DNA of 64,000 nt, from contig JANRIN010000107.1 in assembly GCA_033764965.1 (NCBI GenBank), forward strand, positions 33,418 to 97,417. The letters run 5' to 3'. Source of the DNA: JSC-12 sp033764965. Its GTDB lineage: Bacteria > Cyanobacteriota > Cyanobacteriia > Leptolyngbyales > Leptolyngbyaceae. Positions 54,495 to 63,870 of this stretch are shown piece by piece. Numbering within the stretch: the stretch's first letter is position 1; each line of letters begins with the position of its first letter. The position numbers were made by a program, and so were the translations under genes. Below the pieces are notes generated by a model that had not been told where the DNA came from, made no database searches, and saw nothing but the letters and a program-made list of their open reading frames with translations.

Positions 54495-55120
54495 CAGTCG
54501 AACAAACGCAACCCTCCCAGGAGCTAAGTAGCGCCCAAACTATTGAAGCTAACGTTCGGGAGCATCAGGAACACGATGCGGCAGGCAATAGCAAGTTTGG
54601 TTTCGTGGTGTTCTTGCTATCGGAAAGCGTGATTTTTCTGAGCTTCTTTGTCGGGTACTTCCTCTACAAAACCACCACTCTGGATTGGTATCCGCCAGGG
54701 GTGACGGGCTTAGAAACCAGAGAGCCGCTGATTAATACGATCGTGCTGGTATCCAGTAGTTTTGTGATCTACGTGGCAGAGCGTTACTTGCACGACAAAA
54801 AACTCTGGGGTTTCCGCCTGTTCCTCCTGATCACAATGGCGATGGGGGCTTATTTCCTGTTGGGGCAGGCGGTGGAATGGCGCGGCTTACCCTTCACTTA
54901 CCAATCGGGATTGTTTGGCGGCACCTTTTTTCTACTCACTGGATTTCATGGTTTGCACGTGTTTACCGGGTTACTGTTGCAAACGATTATGTTGGTGCGA
55001 TCGTTCATCCCCGGTAACTACGACAATGGTTTTTTTGGAGTCGAAGCAACGTCGTTATTCTGGCACTTTGTCGATGTCATTTGGATTGTGTTGTACACGC
55101 TCATTTATGTCTGGCAGTAG
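54491..55120 (+). CDS. heme-copper oxidase subunit III
   Basis: 209 residues with five helices; FVVFLLSESVIFLSFFVGY, VEWRGLPF, LTGFHGLHVFTG and FWHFVDVIWIVLYTLIYVW are subunit III motifs. Start ATG overlaps the coxA stop (ATGA), so translation is coupled. The following GMC gene begins ten bases later. Confidence 0.95.
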   Translation: MTVEQTQPSQELSSAQTIEANVREHQEHDAAGNSKFGFVVFLLSESVIFLSFFVGYFLYKTTTLDWYPPGVTGLETREPLINTIVLVSSSFVIYVAERYLHDKKLWGFRLFLLITMAMGAYFLLGQAVEWRGLPFTYQSGLFGGTFFLLTGFHGLHVFTGLLLQTIMLVRSFIPGNYDNGFFGVEATSLFWHFVDVIWIVLYTLIYVWQ

Positions 55121-55129
55121 GAGACTTCT

Positions 55130-56635
55130 ATGATCATCGATGACCAATACTACGATGTGATTATTATTGGGACGGGTGCTGGGGGTGGGACTTTAGCGCG
55201 TAAATTAGCCCCCACTGGAAAAAAGATCTTGCTCCTGGAACGGGGAGAACTGATCTATCGCGAAAGCTCCGAGTTGATCGACACAGAAGTTTTTAAGAAA
55301 GAACAATATCACGCCAAAGATCCCTGGTATGACTCCACGGGAGAGCCATTCCATCCACAAACCTACTACGCGGTGGGAGGCAATACCAAGATTTGGAGCG
55401 GCGTTTTACAGCGAATGCGCGAACGCGACTTTGAGCAAGTGCAGCACCAGAAGGGATTGTCTCCTGAATGGACTTTGAAATATCAAGACTTTGAGCCGTA
55501 CTATACCGAAGCCGAAAAGCTCTATCAAGTCCACGGCAACGCCGAGAATGACCCAACCGAACCACCCCACAGCGCAACCTATCCATTTCCAGAAGTGGCT
55601 CATGAACCGTTAGTGCAACAAATTAGCGCAACCTTGACTGAGCAAGGACTGCATCCGGTGCATTTACCTCTGGGGTTGGGGGATCAGGGGCGAACCGATG
55701 CCGAAGATACGGGAATTACTCCGGTACTGGACAACGGTAATGTGACGCTCAAAATCTCGGCGCAGGTTGTTTTCCTCCATACCAATCCATCCGGTTCTGA
55801 AATCAAAGGCGTTGAGGCGAAAATTGGGGAGCAATCCTATTTGTTTTTGGCAGATATTGTGGTGCTTGCCTGCGGTGCGGTGAATTCAGCCGCACTGTTG
55901 CTACGATCTGCCAACGAAAAACACCCGCAGGGCATTGCGAACGGTTCTGGCTTGGTGGGACGTAATCTCATGAAACAGTTGCTGTCAGTTGTGGTGCAAC
56001 TCACAACCAGCGCCAATTCTGGGACGTTCTCCCGCACGATGGGATTGAATGATTTTTATTGGGGAGATCAGGATTTTCCCTACCCAATGGGGCACATCCA
56101 AAACTCTGGCGGCATCTTTCAAGATGTGATTTTTGCTGAGGCTCCCCCCATTTTTTCAGCGTTATCCAGGCTGATGCCAAACTTTGGTTTGCGGCAGTTG
56201 GCAACCCATTCCATTGGCTGGTGGCTGAAAACGGAAGATCTGCCCAGTCCCGACAACCGAGTTTATTACATTGGAGATAAATTACGGATTGATTACACGG
56301 CGAACAATGTGGAGGCGCACGATCGCTTGGTGCATCGCTGGTTTGATGTCTTAAAGAACGTGGAGCAGTCTCAGCCCAGCCTATTTAACCGTTCCACCCA
56401 TCCTCGGAGTGATATGCCTGTGTCCGTGGTGGCGCATCAGTGCGGCACCTGTCGGTTTGGGGAAGATCCCACAACATCCGTGTTGAATCTCAACTGCCGT
56501 ACCCATGAAGTGCATAATCTTTACGTCGTAGACAGCAGCTTTTTCCCATCCCATGCCAGCGTCAGTCCTGGCTTGACCGTGATTGCGAATGCCCTGCGAG
56601 TCGGTGAACATCTCGTTACACAACTGAAAGGATAG
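55130..56635 (+). CDS. GMC family flavoprotein oxidoreductase
   Basis: 501 residues. FAD site IIGTGAGGGTLARKLA, LLLERG, AVGGNTKIWSG, VVLACGAVNSAALLL, HQCGTCRFG and the C-terminal VVDSSFFPSHASVSPGLT are all present. Between residues 183 and 205 (GLGDQGRTDAEDTGITPV) a Cys-rich segment that many bacterial homologues carry appears to be missing. GGAGA precedes ATG 55130. Placed directly after the CuA-less oxidase, it could feed electrons to quinone; substrate unknown. Confidence 0.88.
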   Translation: MIIDDQYYDVIIIGTGAGGGTLARKLAPTGKKILLLERGELIYRESSELIDTEVFKKEQYHAKDPWYDSTGEPFHPQTYYAVGGNTKIWSGVLQRMRERDFEQVQHQKGLSPEWTLKYQDFEPYYTEAEKLYQVHGNAENDPTEPPHSATYPFPEVAHEPLVQQISATLTEQGLHPVHLPLGLGDQGRTDAEDTGITPVLDNGNVTLKISAQVVFLHTNPSGSEIKGVEAKIGEQSYLFLADIVVLACGAVNSAALLLRSANEKHPQGIANGSGLVGRNLMKQLLSVVVQLTTSANSGTFSRTMGLNDFYWGDQDFPYPMGHIQNSGGIFQDVIFAEAPPIFSALSRLMPNFGLRQLATHSIGWWLKTEDLPSPDNRVYYIGDKLRIDYTANNVEAHDRLVHRWFDVLKNVEQSQPSLFNRSTHPRSDMPVSVVAHQCGTCRFGEDPTTSVLNLNCRTHEVHNLYVVDSSFFPSHASVSPGLTVIANALRVGEHLVTQLKG

Positions 56636-56756
56636 CATTGGCAAAAAACTGACTTAAACCGCTATCGTCCGCCACCAAACGTCGTCCTCATGCCAAAATC
56701 AATAGAAGTGTTAAAAAGGCAAAAGGTAGAGGGTAAGAGGTTCTAGTCCTAGTCCC

Positions 56757-56818
56757 GAACATCCCTAGTTCCCAATTCCTCACCCCCAACCCCTAACCTC
56801 CAACCCCCACTCCCTATT
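56757..56818. repeat. C-rich heptamer-type repeat in the valS leader
   Basis: CACCCCCAACCCCTAACCTC and CAACCCCCACTCCC continue to within a few bases of ATG 56822, again leaving no Shine-Dalgarno sequence. Confidence 0.75.
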
Positions 56819-56821
56819 TCC

Positions 56822-59557
56822 ATGACTATTTCCGATCTCCCCAGCCAATACGAACCTTTCAACATCGAAGCCAAGTGGCAGAAGTATTGGGAGAGCAACG
56901 AAGTCTTTAAAGCCGACCCCAACCATCCGGGTGAGCCGTATTGTGTGGTGATTCCGCCGCCGAACGTGACGGGGAGTTTGCACATGGGGCACGCTTTTGA
57001 GCATTCGTTGATTGATGCGCTGGTGCGCTACCACCGCATGATCGGGCGAAATACTTTGTGGTTGCCAGGAACGGATCACGCCAGCATTGCCGTGAGTACG
57101 ATTCTGGACAAAGAACTGCAAGCACAAAAAAAGACTCGTCAGGAAGTAGGGCGGGAGGCATACCTGAAACGTGCCTGGGAATGGAAAGAAGAATCAGGCG
57201 GGACGATCGTGGGTCAGTTGCGCCGTTTGGGGTTATCCGTTGACTGGTCGCGGGAACGTTTCACGCTGGACGCAGGACTCTCAGCCGCAGTGCTGGAAGC
57301 CTTTGTGAGTCTCTACAACGAAGGGCTGATCTATCGCGGTCAGTACATGGTGAATTGGTGCCCTGCCAGCCAATCTGCTGTCTCTGATCTGGAAGTGGAC
57401 AACAAAGAGGTGAACGGCAACCTGTGGCATTTTCGCTACCCGTTGACTGATGGTTCTGGTTATGTGGAAGTGGCGACCACGCGACCAGAGACGATGCTGG
57501 GAGATACTGCCGTTGCCGTGAATCCACAGGACGATCGCTACAAAGCCATCGTGGGTAAAACCCTGACCTTGCCGATTCTGAATCGGGAAATTCCCATCAT
57601 TGCCGATGAATACGTGGATGCCGCCTTCGGCACAGGTTGCGTCAAAATCACCCCTGCCCATGATCCCAATGACTTTGAGATGGGCAAACGCCACAACCTG
57701 CCCTTCATCACTGTCATGAATAAAGACGGCACGATGAACGAGAATGCTGGAGAGTTTGCAGGACTCGATCGCTTCGTGGCGCGGAAAAAAGTCGTCGCCA
57801 AGCTGGAAGAACTGGGCGCACTGGTGAAAGTGGAAGATTACAAGCACACCGTCCCCTACAGTGAGCGGGGTAAGGTTCCAGTTGAGCCGCTCCTCTCCAC
57901 CCAGTGGTTCGTCAAGATCAAGCCAATGGCAGACCGGGCGCTGGGCTTCCTGGATGAAAAAGATTCTCCCGTGTTCGTGCCCGATCGCTGGACCAAGGTA
58001 TATCGCGATTGGCTCGTGAGCCTGCGAGATTGGTGTATTTCGCGCCAACTGTGGTGGGGACATCAAATTCCTGCCTGGTATGCGGTGGATCAAACTGACG
58101 GACAGATTACGGATGACACGCCTTTTGTGGTGGCGAAGTCGGAAGCGGAAGCCAGAGAAAAGGCGACCGCCCAGTTTGGCGCAGACGTGGAACTTCAGCA
58201 AGATCCCGATGTGCTGGATACCTGGTTTTCTGCCGGACTATGGCCCTTCTCCACCCTGGGCTGGCCCGATGAAACCATAGATCTAAAAACTTACTATCCC
58301 ACCACCACCCTCGTCACAGGCTTTGACATCATTTTCTTCTGGGTGGCTCGCATGACCATGATGGCGGGACACTTCACCGGGGAAATGCCGTTTGAAACCG
58401 TCTACATTCACGGCTTGGTGCGGGATGAAAACAACAAAAAAATGTCCAAATCCCTCAACAATGGAATTGACCCCCTGCTGCTGATTGATAAATACGGTTG
58501 TGATGCTCTGCGCTATACCCTGGTTCGCGAAGTGGCTGGAGCCGGACAGGACATTCGCCTGGAATACAATCGTAAGACGGATGAATCTGCCTCGGTGGAA
58601 GCGTCCCGCAACTTCACCAACAAACTGTGGAATGCCTCCCGCTTCGTGTTGATGAACTTGGGGGATGGAGATGGGGGGTTGGGAGATGGGGCAAGTTTAC
58701 CTGAGTCCCTTGAACTCAGTGACAAATGGATTCTGTCTCGGTTTCACCAGGTGACGCAACAAATGCGTCAGTTGATTGACAATTATGGGTTAGGCGAAGC
58801 GGCAAAAGGCTTGTATAGCTTCATCTGGAATGATTTTTGCGATTGGTATATTGAACTCGTAAAATCTCGTTTGCAAGGAGAAAATGCCGAGTCCAAGCGA
58901 TCGGCTCAACAGGTGTTGGCGTTTGTGTTAGAAGGGACCCTCAAACTCCTGCATCCCTTCATGCCTCACATCACCGAGGAAATTTGGCATACCCTAACCC
59001 AAACTGGCGAAGACCAATGTTTAGCGCTGCAATCCTATCCCACTGTAGATTCCGCTCAGATCAATCCGGATCTGGAGCAACAGTTTGAGTTATTGATCGA
59101 AGCTATTCGGACGATTCGAAATTTACGAGCGGAGGCAGAAATTAAACCTGGAGCAAAGATTAAGGTGTTTATGCAGAGCGAGAGCGATCGCGAACGGCAA
59201 ATTCTCACCGATGGACAATCCTACATTCAGGATCTCGCCAAAGTTGAGGACTTGACGGTTTATTCCACTGAAGATGCCGATCCAACGCTGGCAGATCAAA
59301 AGAAAATTGCGGGAGTTTTTGGTACGGTGCAGGTGCTCATCCCCCTTGCCGGAGTGGTGGATGTGAATACACTGCAAAACAAAATAGAAAAGGACTTGAA
59401 GAAAATAGACGCAGAAATTCAAGCTCTGACTGGGCGATTAAATAACCCCAATTTCGTCAGCAAAGCTCCTGCGGATGTGGTGCAGACGGCTCAAGCTGCC
59501 CTGGCAGAAGCCCAAAAGCAAGCAGAAATTTTGCGAACTCGTCTAGCAGAACTTTAG
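56822..59557 (+). CDS. valS: valyl-tRNA synthetase
   Basis: 911 residues. The class I HIGH motif is HMGH (in PPPNVTGSLHMGHAF), the editing domain contains VATTRPETMLGDTAVAV, and the KMSKS motif is KKMSKSLNNG. A C-terminal coiled coil (NTLQNKIEKDLKKIDAEIQA) ends the protein. A short Gly/Asp insert (GDGDGGLGDGAS near residue 616) is encoded by GGGGATGG repeats. Length is normal for the family. Confidence 0.97.
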   Translation: MTISDLPSQYEPFNIEAKWQKYWESNEVFKADPNHPGEPYCVVIPPPNVTGSLHMGHAFEHSLIDALVRYHRMIGRNTLWLPGTDHASIAVSTILDKELQAQKKTRQEVGREAYLKRAWEWKEESGGTIVGQLRRLGLSVDWSRERFTLDAGLSAAVLEAFVSLYNEGLIYRGQYMVNWCPASQSAVSDLEVDNKEVNGNLWHFRYPLTDGSGYVEVATTRPETMLGDTAVAVNPQDDRYKAIVGKTLTLPILNREIPIIADEYVDAAFGTGCVKITPAHDPNDFEMGKRHNLPFITVMNKDGTMNENAGEFAGLDRFVARKKVVAKLEELGALVKVEDYKHTVPYSERGKVPVEPLLSTQWFVKIKPMADRALGFLDEKDSPVFVPDRWTKVYRDWLVSLRDWCISRQLWWGHQIPAWYAVDQTDGQITDDTPFVVAKSEAEAREKATAQFGADVELQQDPDVLDTWFSAGLWPFSTLGWPDETIDLKTYYPTTTLVTGFDIIFFWVARMTMMAGHFTGEMPFETVYIHGLVRDENNKKMSKSLNNGIDPLLLIDKYGCDALRYTLVREVAGAGQDIRLEYNRKTDESASVEASRNFTNKLWNASRFVLMNLGDGDGGLGDGASLPESLELSDKWILSRFHQVTQQMRQLIDNYGLGEAAKGLYSFIWNDFCDWYIELVKSRLQGENAESKRSAQQVLAFVLEGTLKLLHPFMPHITEEIWHTLTQTGEDQCLALQSYPTVDSAQINPDLEQQFELLIEAIRTIRNLRAEAEIKPGAKIKVFMQSESDRERQILTDGQSYIQDLAKVEDLTVYSTEDADPTLADQKKIAGVFGTVQVLIPLAGVVDVNTLQNKIEKDLKKIDAEIQALTGRLNNPNFVSKAPADVVQTAQAALAEAQKQAEILRTRLAEL
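58659..58691. repeat. GGGGATGG-type repeat inside valS
   Basis: TTGGGGGATGGAGATGGGGG and GTTGGGAGATGGGG lie in the valS frame at the junction between the catalytic core and the anticodon-binding part, adding a Gly/Asp-rich loop. Confidence 0.7.
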
Positions 59558-59798
59558 CCTTTGGGGAAATCAGGATGTGCCTGTAAATGGTTGGTAGTGG
59601 CTCTTCGCCTCAATCAGCCGAAATCTACCCATCCTTTGCAAACTTGCTGACGCATAAGCGGTATACTTTGCTGGTGTTTAATTATGAAATGTTAAATGGG
59701 TTTGCTATTTTCAATGTGAAGTTTGCGCCCCTTGCTTATGAGTTGAATAGCAGAGTTCTATGTTTGTTTTTATACTTAGGTGGCAGAAAGGCTAAACG

Positions 59799-60362
59799 AT
59801 GCTGCATCTGGCTCAAGTCGAAAAAATAGAATCCTCAGGCAAGGTGGGAGTGCGGTTAATTGCACGTCAACGGTCTGAATATTCCTGGGTCGTTGTTGCA
59901 GAGCAAGAAACTGTCCCACTGGATGGAAACACAAAGTATGGCGAGGGCAATTTAGTCTTAGTCACCCTTTCAGAGACGCGCGAAGTTATGCAAGTGGAAA
60001 GTGCTAACAGTTGGCTGATTGATATTATCCAAACCTTTCTTAAAAATGGTATTACTCCCACTTTTTTGCAGGAAGAGTCTGAACGAGCAGAACAGTGGCG
60101 ACAGAACTTAACCTTGCAAAGCCAGGATCTCGATCGCCGCGCGTTGGAACTGGAAGCCCGTCGGGAACAGATTGAACAACTGGAAGAAACACTAAAGCGC
60201 GAAAAGAAACAGATGGAAACCCTGGCAGCGCAATATAAAGAGCAAACCCAGGAACTTGATCGCCGCACAGAAGAAGTCGAAGCACTGCGACAACAAGTAG
60301 AGCAGCTAGAAGCCACCCTCAAGCACGAACGCGAGCATTGGCAGAGAGCGCACGACGCATGA
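59799..60362 (+). CDS. conserved protein with C-terminal coiled coil
   Basis: 187 residues. Residues 1-75 are a small beta domain (LAQVEKIESSGKVGVRLIA, NLVLVTLSETREVMQVE); residues 95-185 form a long charged coiled coil of repeated LDRRALELEARREQIEQLE-type units. AAAGG precedes ATG 59799. No signal peptide. Function unknown; the type is frequent in cyanobacteria. Confidence 0.8.
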   Translation: MLHLAQVEKIESSGKVGVRLIARQRSEYSWVVVAEQETVPLDGNTKYGEGNLVLVTLSETREVMQVESANSWLIDIIQTFLKNGITPTFLQEESERAEQWRQNLTLQSQDLDRRALELEARREQIEQLEETLKREKKQMETLAAQYKEQTQELDRRTEEVEALRQQVEQLEATLKHEREHWQRAHDA

Positions 60363-60370
60363 TCACCTTC

Positions 60371-61093
60371 TTACTCTTGTTGAAGTAAATACTTAATTAA
60401 TTGTTCTACCCCCGCTCCTCGATCGCCCTGCGTTACCCAATCCACCTGATCTTTCACTAGCGGCAAAGCATTGTTGACGGCAACCGAGTAGCCACACAGG
60501 GTCAGAAACGCCAGATCGTTTTCGGCATCGCCCACCCCAACGACTTGATCTAGAGAACCGTTCAGTTGGGCGATTGCCGCTTGCAGTCCCACAGCTTTAT
60601 CAATTCCGTGGGGCAGAATCATCACGGCTCCCTTATTCAAAATGACCTGCAACGATAGCCCCATTGCTTGAATTAACTCAATCGCAGTTTGGTCGTGGGG
60701 TGTCCAAGTAGCGACAATCACTCGCCCAGTTGCCACGGGTGCCAGATTACGGAGTCGGTCAAACTCTTTTGATAATGGATTCTTAACACGTTCAGCCTGA
60801 CGGATGCGATCATCAAGTGCCTGGACAAAGGCTGCGGGGGGTGGTTCTGCTAACAAAAGTTCAGTGCGGGTTGCTGGTTGATAAAGCACGGCTCCATTTT
60901 CGGCAACGATCCAATCGAACAGATCAAAGCGAGCAAACACCGTCTGCAAATCATCCAATTGCCGACCTGTAATCAAAATGAGTTGCCGTCCCGCCGATCG
61001 CCACTGCTCCAAAGCTGTAAGCGTTTTGGCAGCAACCTGTCCATCAGTTGCCAACGTGCCATCGTAATCAGTCGCCAGCGATCGATAAGACAT
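60371..61093 (-). CDS. HAD-IIB family phosphatase
   Basis: 240 residues. Motif I is ATDYDGTLATDG (nucleophile Asp9), motif II ILITGR, and motif III/IV GVGDAENDLAFL. The Cof/sucrose-phosphatase type cap lies between. Substrate unknown, perhaps a sugar phosphate. GAGGAG precedes ATG 61093. It converges with the coiled-coil gene. Confidence 0.88.
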   Translation of the reverse strand: MSYRSLATDYDGTLATDGQVAAKTLTALEQWRSAGRQLILITGRQLDDLQTVFARFDLFDWIVAENGAVLYQPATRTELLLAEPPPAAFVQALDDRIRQAERVKNPLSKEFDRLRNLAPVATGRVIVATWTPHDQTAIELIQAMGLSLQVILNKGAVMILPHGIDKAVGLQAAIAQLNGSLDQVVGVGDAENDLAFLTLCGYSVAVNNALPLVKDQVDWVTQGDRGAGVEQLIKYLLQQE

Positions 61094-61136
61094 GGAGCAC
61101 TCCTCAACCTGGCTTAAAAATTAAACAGCGCTTAAC

Positions 61137-62090
61137 TTATCTACTTAACTCATCAAGTTGAGCGACTTCGTCCTGACTCAAACTCCATCCTAAAGCGCCC
61201 GCATTTTGTTGTGCCTGCTTGGCATTTTTAGCCCCCGGAATCGGCACAACGTTGCCTTGAGCAATCAACCAGTTGAGGGCAACTTGAGCGGGTGTGCGTT
61301 GATGGTTATCACCAATTTGCTTCAAGGCATTGACCAACGGAGCAATTTTTGCCAGTCCTTTTGGGGTAAATCGTGGATCGATGCGACGAGCACCTTCCGG
61401 CGTGGGAGCAGACTCAGGGGTGTATTTGCCCGTGAGCAAACCCTGAGCGAGAGGACTGTAGGCAAGAATTGTGATGTCTAACTCGCGGGCAGTGTCTAGA
61501 ATGCCATTGGTTTCAATTTGGCGCGTCAGGAGCGAGTAGCGCACCTGGTTCACTGCCAGGGGAATGCCTCTTGCTGCCAGGTATTTGTGCGCCTGCCGCA
61601 TTTGCTCTGCTGAATAATTACTGATGCCGATCGCCCCAATTCTGCCCTTTTGTACCTCGTCCGCCAGTGCATTCATCAACGTCCGCTGTCCCATCAGAAA
61701 ATCCAGCGGAGCATGCACCTGATACAGAGGAATATGGGTTAACTGGAGACGCTTGAGGCTAGCTGTCAGCGTATCTTCCACGGCTTGAGCACCAAAACGC
61801 CACGGTAACGGCAAGTACTTGGTGGCAACCTGAACTGGTCGATCGCTTTCCTTGATAAACTGCCCCAGGAGTCGCTCCGACTCACCAAATCCATACACTT
61901 CCGCAGTGTCGAAAAACAAAATGCCTGCATCGATCGCCGCCTGGAATGCTTCTTTTACCTGAGCAACTCCGTAATCTTTGCCATAGCTCCAAAACAGGTT
62001 ATCGCCCCACTGCCAGGTGCCAATTCCCAAGGGCGCGATCGTGGGTCCGTTGGGTTGAAGTGCGATCGTCTGAGTTTCGACTGTAGCCAC
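61137..62090 (-). CDS. aldo/keto reductase
   Basis: 317 residues from GTG 62090. AKR motifs: GTWQWGDN, FFDTAEVYGFGESE (catalytic Asp and Tyr), the catalytic Lys in VATKYLPLP and IPLYQVHAPLD, GISNYSAEQM and the NADP-binding IPGAKNAKQA. Cytosolic NADPH-dependent reductase; substrate not predictable. 43 bases separate it from the HAD gene on the same strand. Confidence 0.92.
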   Translation of the reverse strand: MATVETQTIALQPNGPTIAPLGIGTWQWGDNLFWSYGKDYGVAQVKEAFQAAIDAGILFFDTAEVYGFGESERLLGQFIKESDRPVQVATKYLPLPWRFGAQAVEDTLTASLKRLQLTHIPLYQVHAPLDFLMGQRTLMNALADEVQKGRIGAIGISNYSAEQMRQAHKYLAARGIPLAVNQVRYSLLTRQIETNGILDTARELDITILAYSPLAQGLLTGKYTPESAPTPEGARRIDPRFTPKGLAKIAPLVNALKQIGDNHQRTPAQVALNWLIAQGNVVPIPGAKNAKQAQQNAGALGWSLSQDEVAQLDELSR

Positions 62091-62211
62091 AGGAAAAACC
62101 TCAAATCTGCTTTACAGTTTTTTACATCCTGAGTCTAGCGCGATGGAAACGGCTTGGAGGCGTATCCTGGAAAAGAATAGCCATAACCTTCCCTCAGACA
62201 TAGCTGACGCA

Positions 62212-63630
62212 ATGGAAACTAACTACTCCAACTCATCGCCCAGTGTTTCATCCCCTTTACCCCACGTCACCCTGCTGACCATGATGCGATTGGGACTTTT
62301 CCAGATGGGACTGGGGATGATGTCGGTGTTGTTGTTCGGATTACTGAACCGCGTGTTGATTAAAGAACTGGGAGTTCCAGCCACGATCGCTAGCATCGTC
62401 CTTGCCATCACTCTGTTTGTTGCGCCAACGCGAGTCTGGTTTGGGCAACAGTCTGATACCCGCCGATTGTTTGGCACAAACCGCACAGGCTATGTGCTGT
62501 GTGGAGCCGTTAGCCTTGCCATCATTGCGTTTGTGGCGGTACAGGTGATGTGGCAGTTGGGAGCCAGTTTGACCAGCACTGGATGGGGAGGTACCACCTA
62601 CGCCTGGACAGGATTGCTGGCTGCTCTATTTGGACTCTACGGTGTGGCGGTGGGTTGTAGTTCCACGCCATTTGCCACCCTGCTAGTGGATGTCACGGAG
62701 GAAGAAGAGCGGTCTCGGATTGTGGCAGTCGATTGGGCAATGCTGATTGGGGGCACGATCGTGGGGGCAATCACGATCGGCGTGATGCTGCGTCAGGTCG
62801 GCACCAACCCATCGCTGGAGGTGCTGCAAAGCGGCATCAATCGCATCTTTTTGATTGTGCCCTGGGTCGTTGTTGCCCTTGCATTTATTGCCACCTGGGG
62901 CGTTGAGAAAAAGTATTCTCGCTTCTCCGCCCGCACCCAGGGCTACAATGCCGAACAACATATCACCTTAGAACGAGCCTGGCGCATCCTCACTGCTAGT
63001 CGCCAAACTCGCTTCTTTTTTACCTTTTTGCTGGCGATGACGCTGGGTTTGTTTCTGCAAGATGCAGTCCTGGAGCCTTACGGCGGGGAAGTGTTTGATA
63101 TGCCTGCTGGCTCAACTGCCACGTTGAGTGCCTTCTGGGGCACGGGTACGTTAATTGGAATTTTGGGGGCTGGTTTTTTTCTGGCTCCTCGCTTGGGCAA
63201 GCAAAAGACGGCGGCGCTGGGCTGTCAGGGGGTGGTTTTCACCTTAGCCCTGGTGATTGGTGCCGGATTGACCGCAAATCCCAAGGTGTTGGAGTGGGCA
63301 CTTCTGATCTTTGGACTGGCTTCCGGAGTCACAACCACTGGCGCAATTACATTAATGCTTGACCTGACCGCTGCCGAAACCGCAGGCACGTTTATTGGCG
63401 CGTGGGGGTTGTCTCAGGCGATCGCTCGGGGCATGGCAACAGTCATTGGTGGGGCAACGCTTGATCTGGGCAAACGCCTGGTATCTAATCTCGTTCTGGC
63501 TTACGGCTTGGTGTTTGTGCTGCAAGCTATTTGTATGACAGGGGCAATTTTTCTGTTGCGGCGAGTCAATGTGCAGGAATTCCAAACTACAGCAAAAGAT
63601 GCGATCGCGGCTGTGATTGCCAACGATTAA
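62212..63630 (+). CDS. PucC/BCH2 family (MFS-type) membrane protein
   Basis: 472 residues from ATG 62212; an ATG at 62143 gives 495. Twelve hydrophobic segments. The N-terminal LLTMMRLGLFQMGLGMMSVLL and LNRVLIKELGVPATIASIVL are hallmarks of the PucC/BCH2 family, linked to delivery of (bacterio)chlorophyll to antenna proteins. In cyanobacteria members are thought to serve pigment or antenna assembly. It is followed by a hairpin and tRNA-Leu on the opposite strand. Confidence 0.88.
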   Translation: METNYSNSSPSVSSPLPHVTLLTMMRLGLFQMGLGMMSVLLFGLLNRVLIKELGVPATIASIVLAITLFVAPTRVWFGQQSDTRRLFGTNRTGYVLCGAVSLAIIAFVAVQVMWQLGASLTSTGWGGTTYAWTGLLAALFGLYGVAVGCSSTPFATLLVDVTEEEERSRIVAVDWAMLIGGTIVGAITIGVMLRQVGTNPSLEVLQSGINRIFLIVPWVVVALAFIATWGVEKKYSRFSARTQGYNAEQHITLERAWRILTASRQTRFFFTFLLAMTLGLFLQDAVLEPYGGEVFDMPAGSTATLSAFWGTGTLIGILGAGFFLAPRLGKQKTAALGCQGVVFTLALVIGAGLTANPKVLEWALLIFGLASGVTTTGAITLMLDLTAAETAGTFIGAWGLSQAIARGMATVIGGATLDLGKRLVSNLVLAYGLVFVLQAICMTGAIFLLRRVNVQEFQTTAKDAIAAVIAND

Positions 63631-63632
63631 AC

Positions 63633-63663
63633 AAAAACCTCCGAGGTCAATCAATCTCGGAGG
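63633..63663 (-). terminator. terminator of tRNA-Leu (minus strand)
   Basis: CCTCCGAG (63638-63645) and CTCGGAGG (63656-63663) form an 8-bp stem with a 10-base loop. On the minus strand it is followed by five T, so it ends the tRNA transcript; on the plus strand it also lies right after the PucC-like stop. Confidence 0.8.
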
Positions 63664-63675
63664 TCTGCTGTTAAA

Positions 63676-63756
63676 TGCGGATGGCGAGACTCGAACTCGC
63701 AAGGCAAAGCCACACGCCCCTCAAACGTGCGCGTATACCAATTCCGCCACATCCGC
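63676..63756 (-). tRNA. tRNA-Leu (anticodon GAG)
   Basis: On the minus strand GCGGATG at the 5' end pairs with CATCCGC at the 3' end. The anticodon stem CACGT/GCGTG encloses TTGAGGG, giving anticodon GAG. The T arm GCGAGTTCGAGTCTCGC is canonical. A long variable arm is present, as expected for Leu. CCA is not encoded. Confidence 0.92.
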
Positions 63757-63870
63757 CCATTGGGGTTGCTCACACTCATCTCAGTGAGGAAGACAAAATC
63801 TGAGCTTTTCCAGAATAGCAAAAAGAGCGGCAAGCATTACACGCTGTTCTGGACAAAATGACTAGGGCGT

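Noticed and set aside
59587..59829. 80-codon open frame between valS and the coiled-coil gene
   Set aside because: No ribosome site, no domain, ends inside the next gene and has atypical composition.
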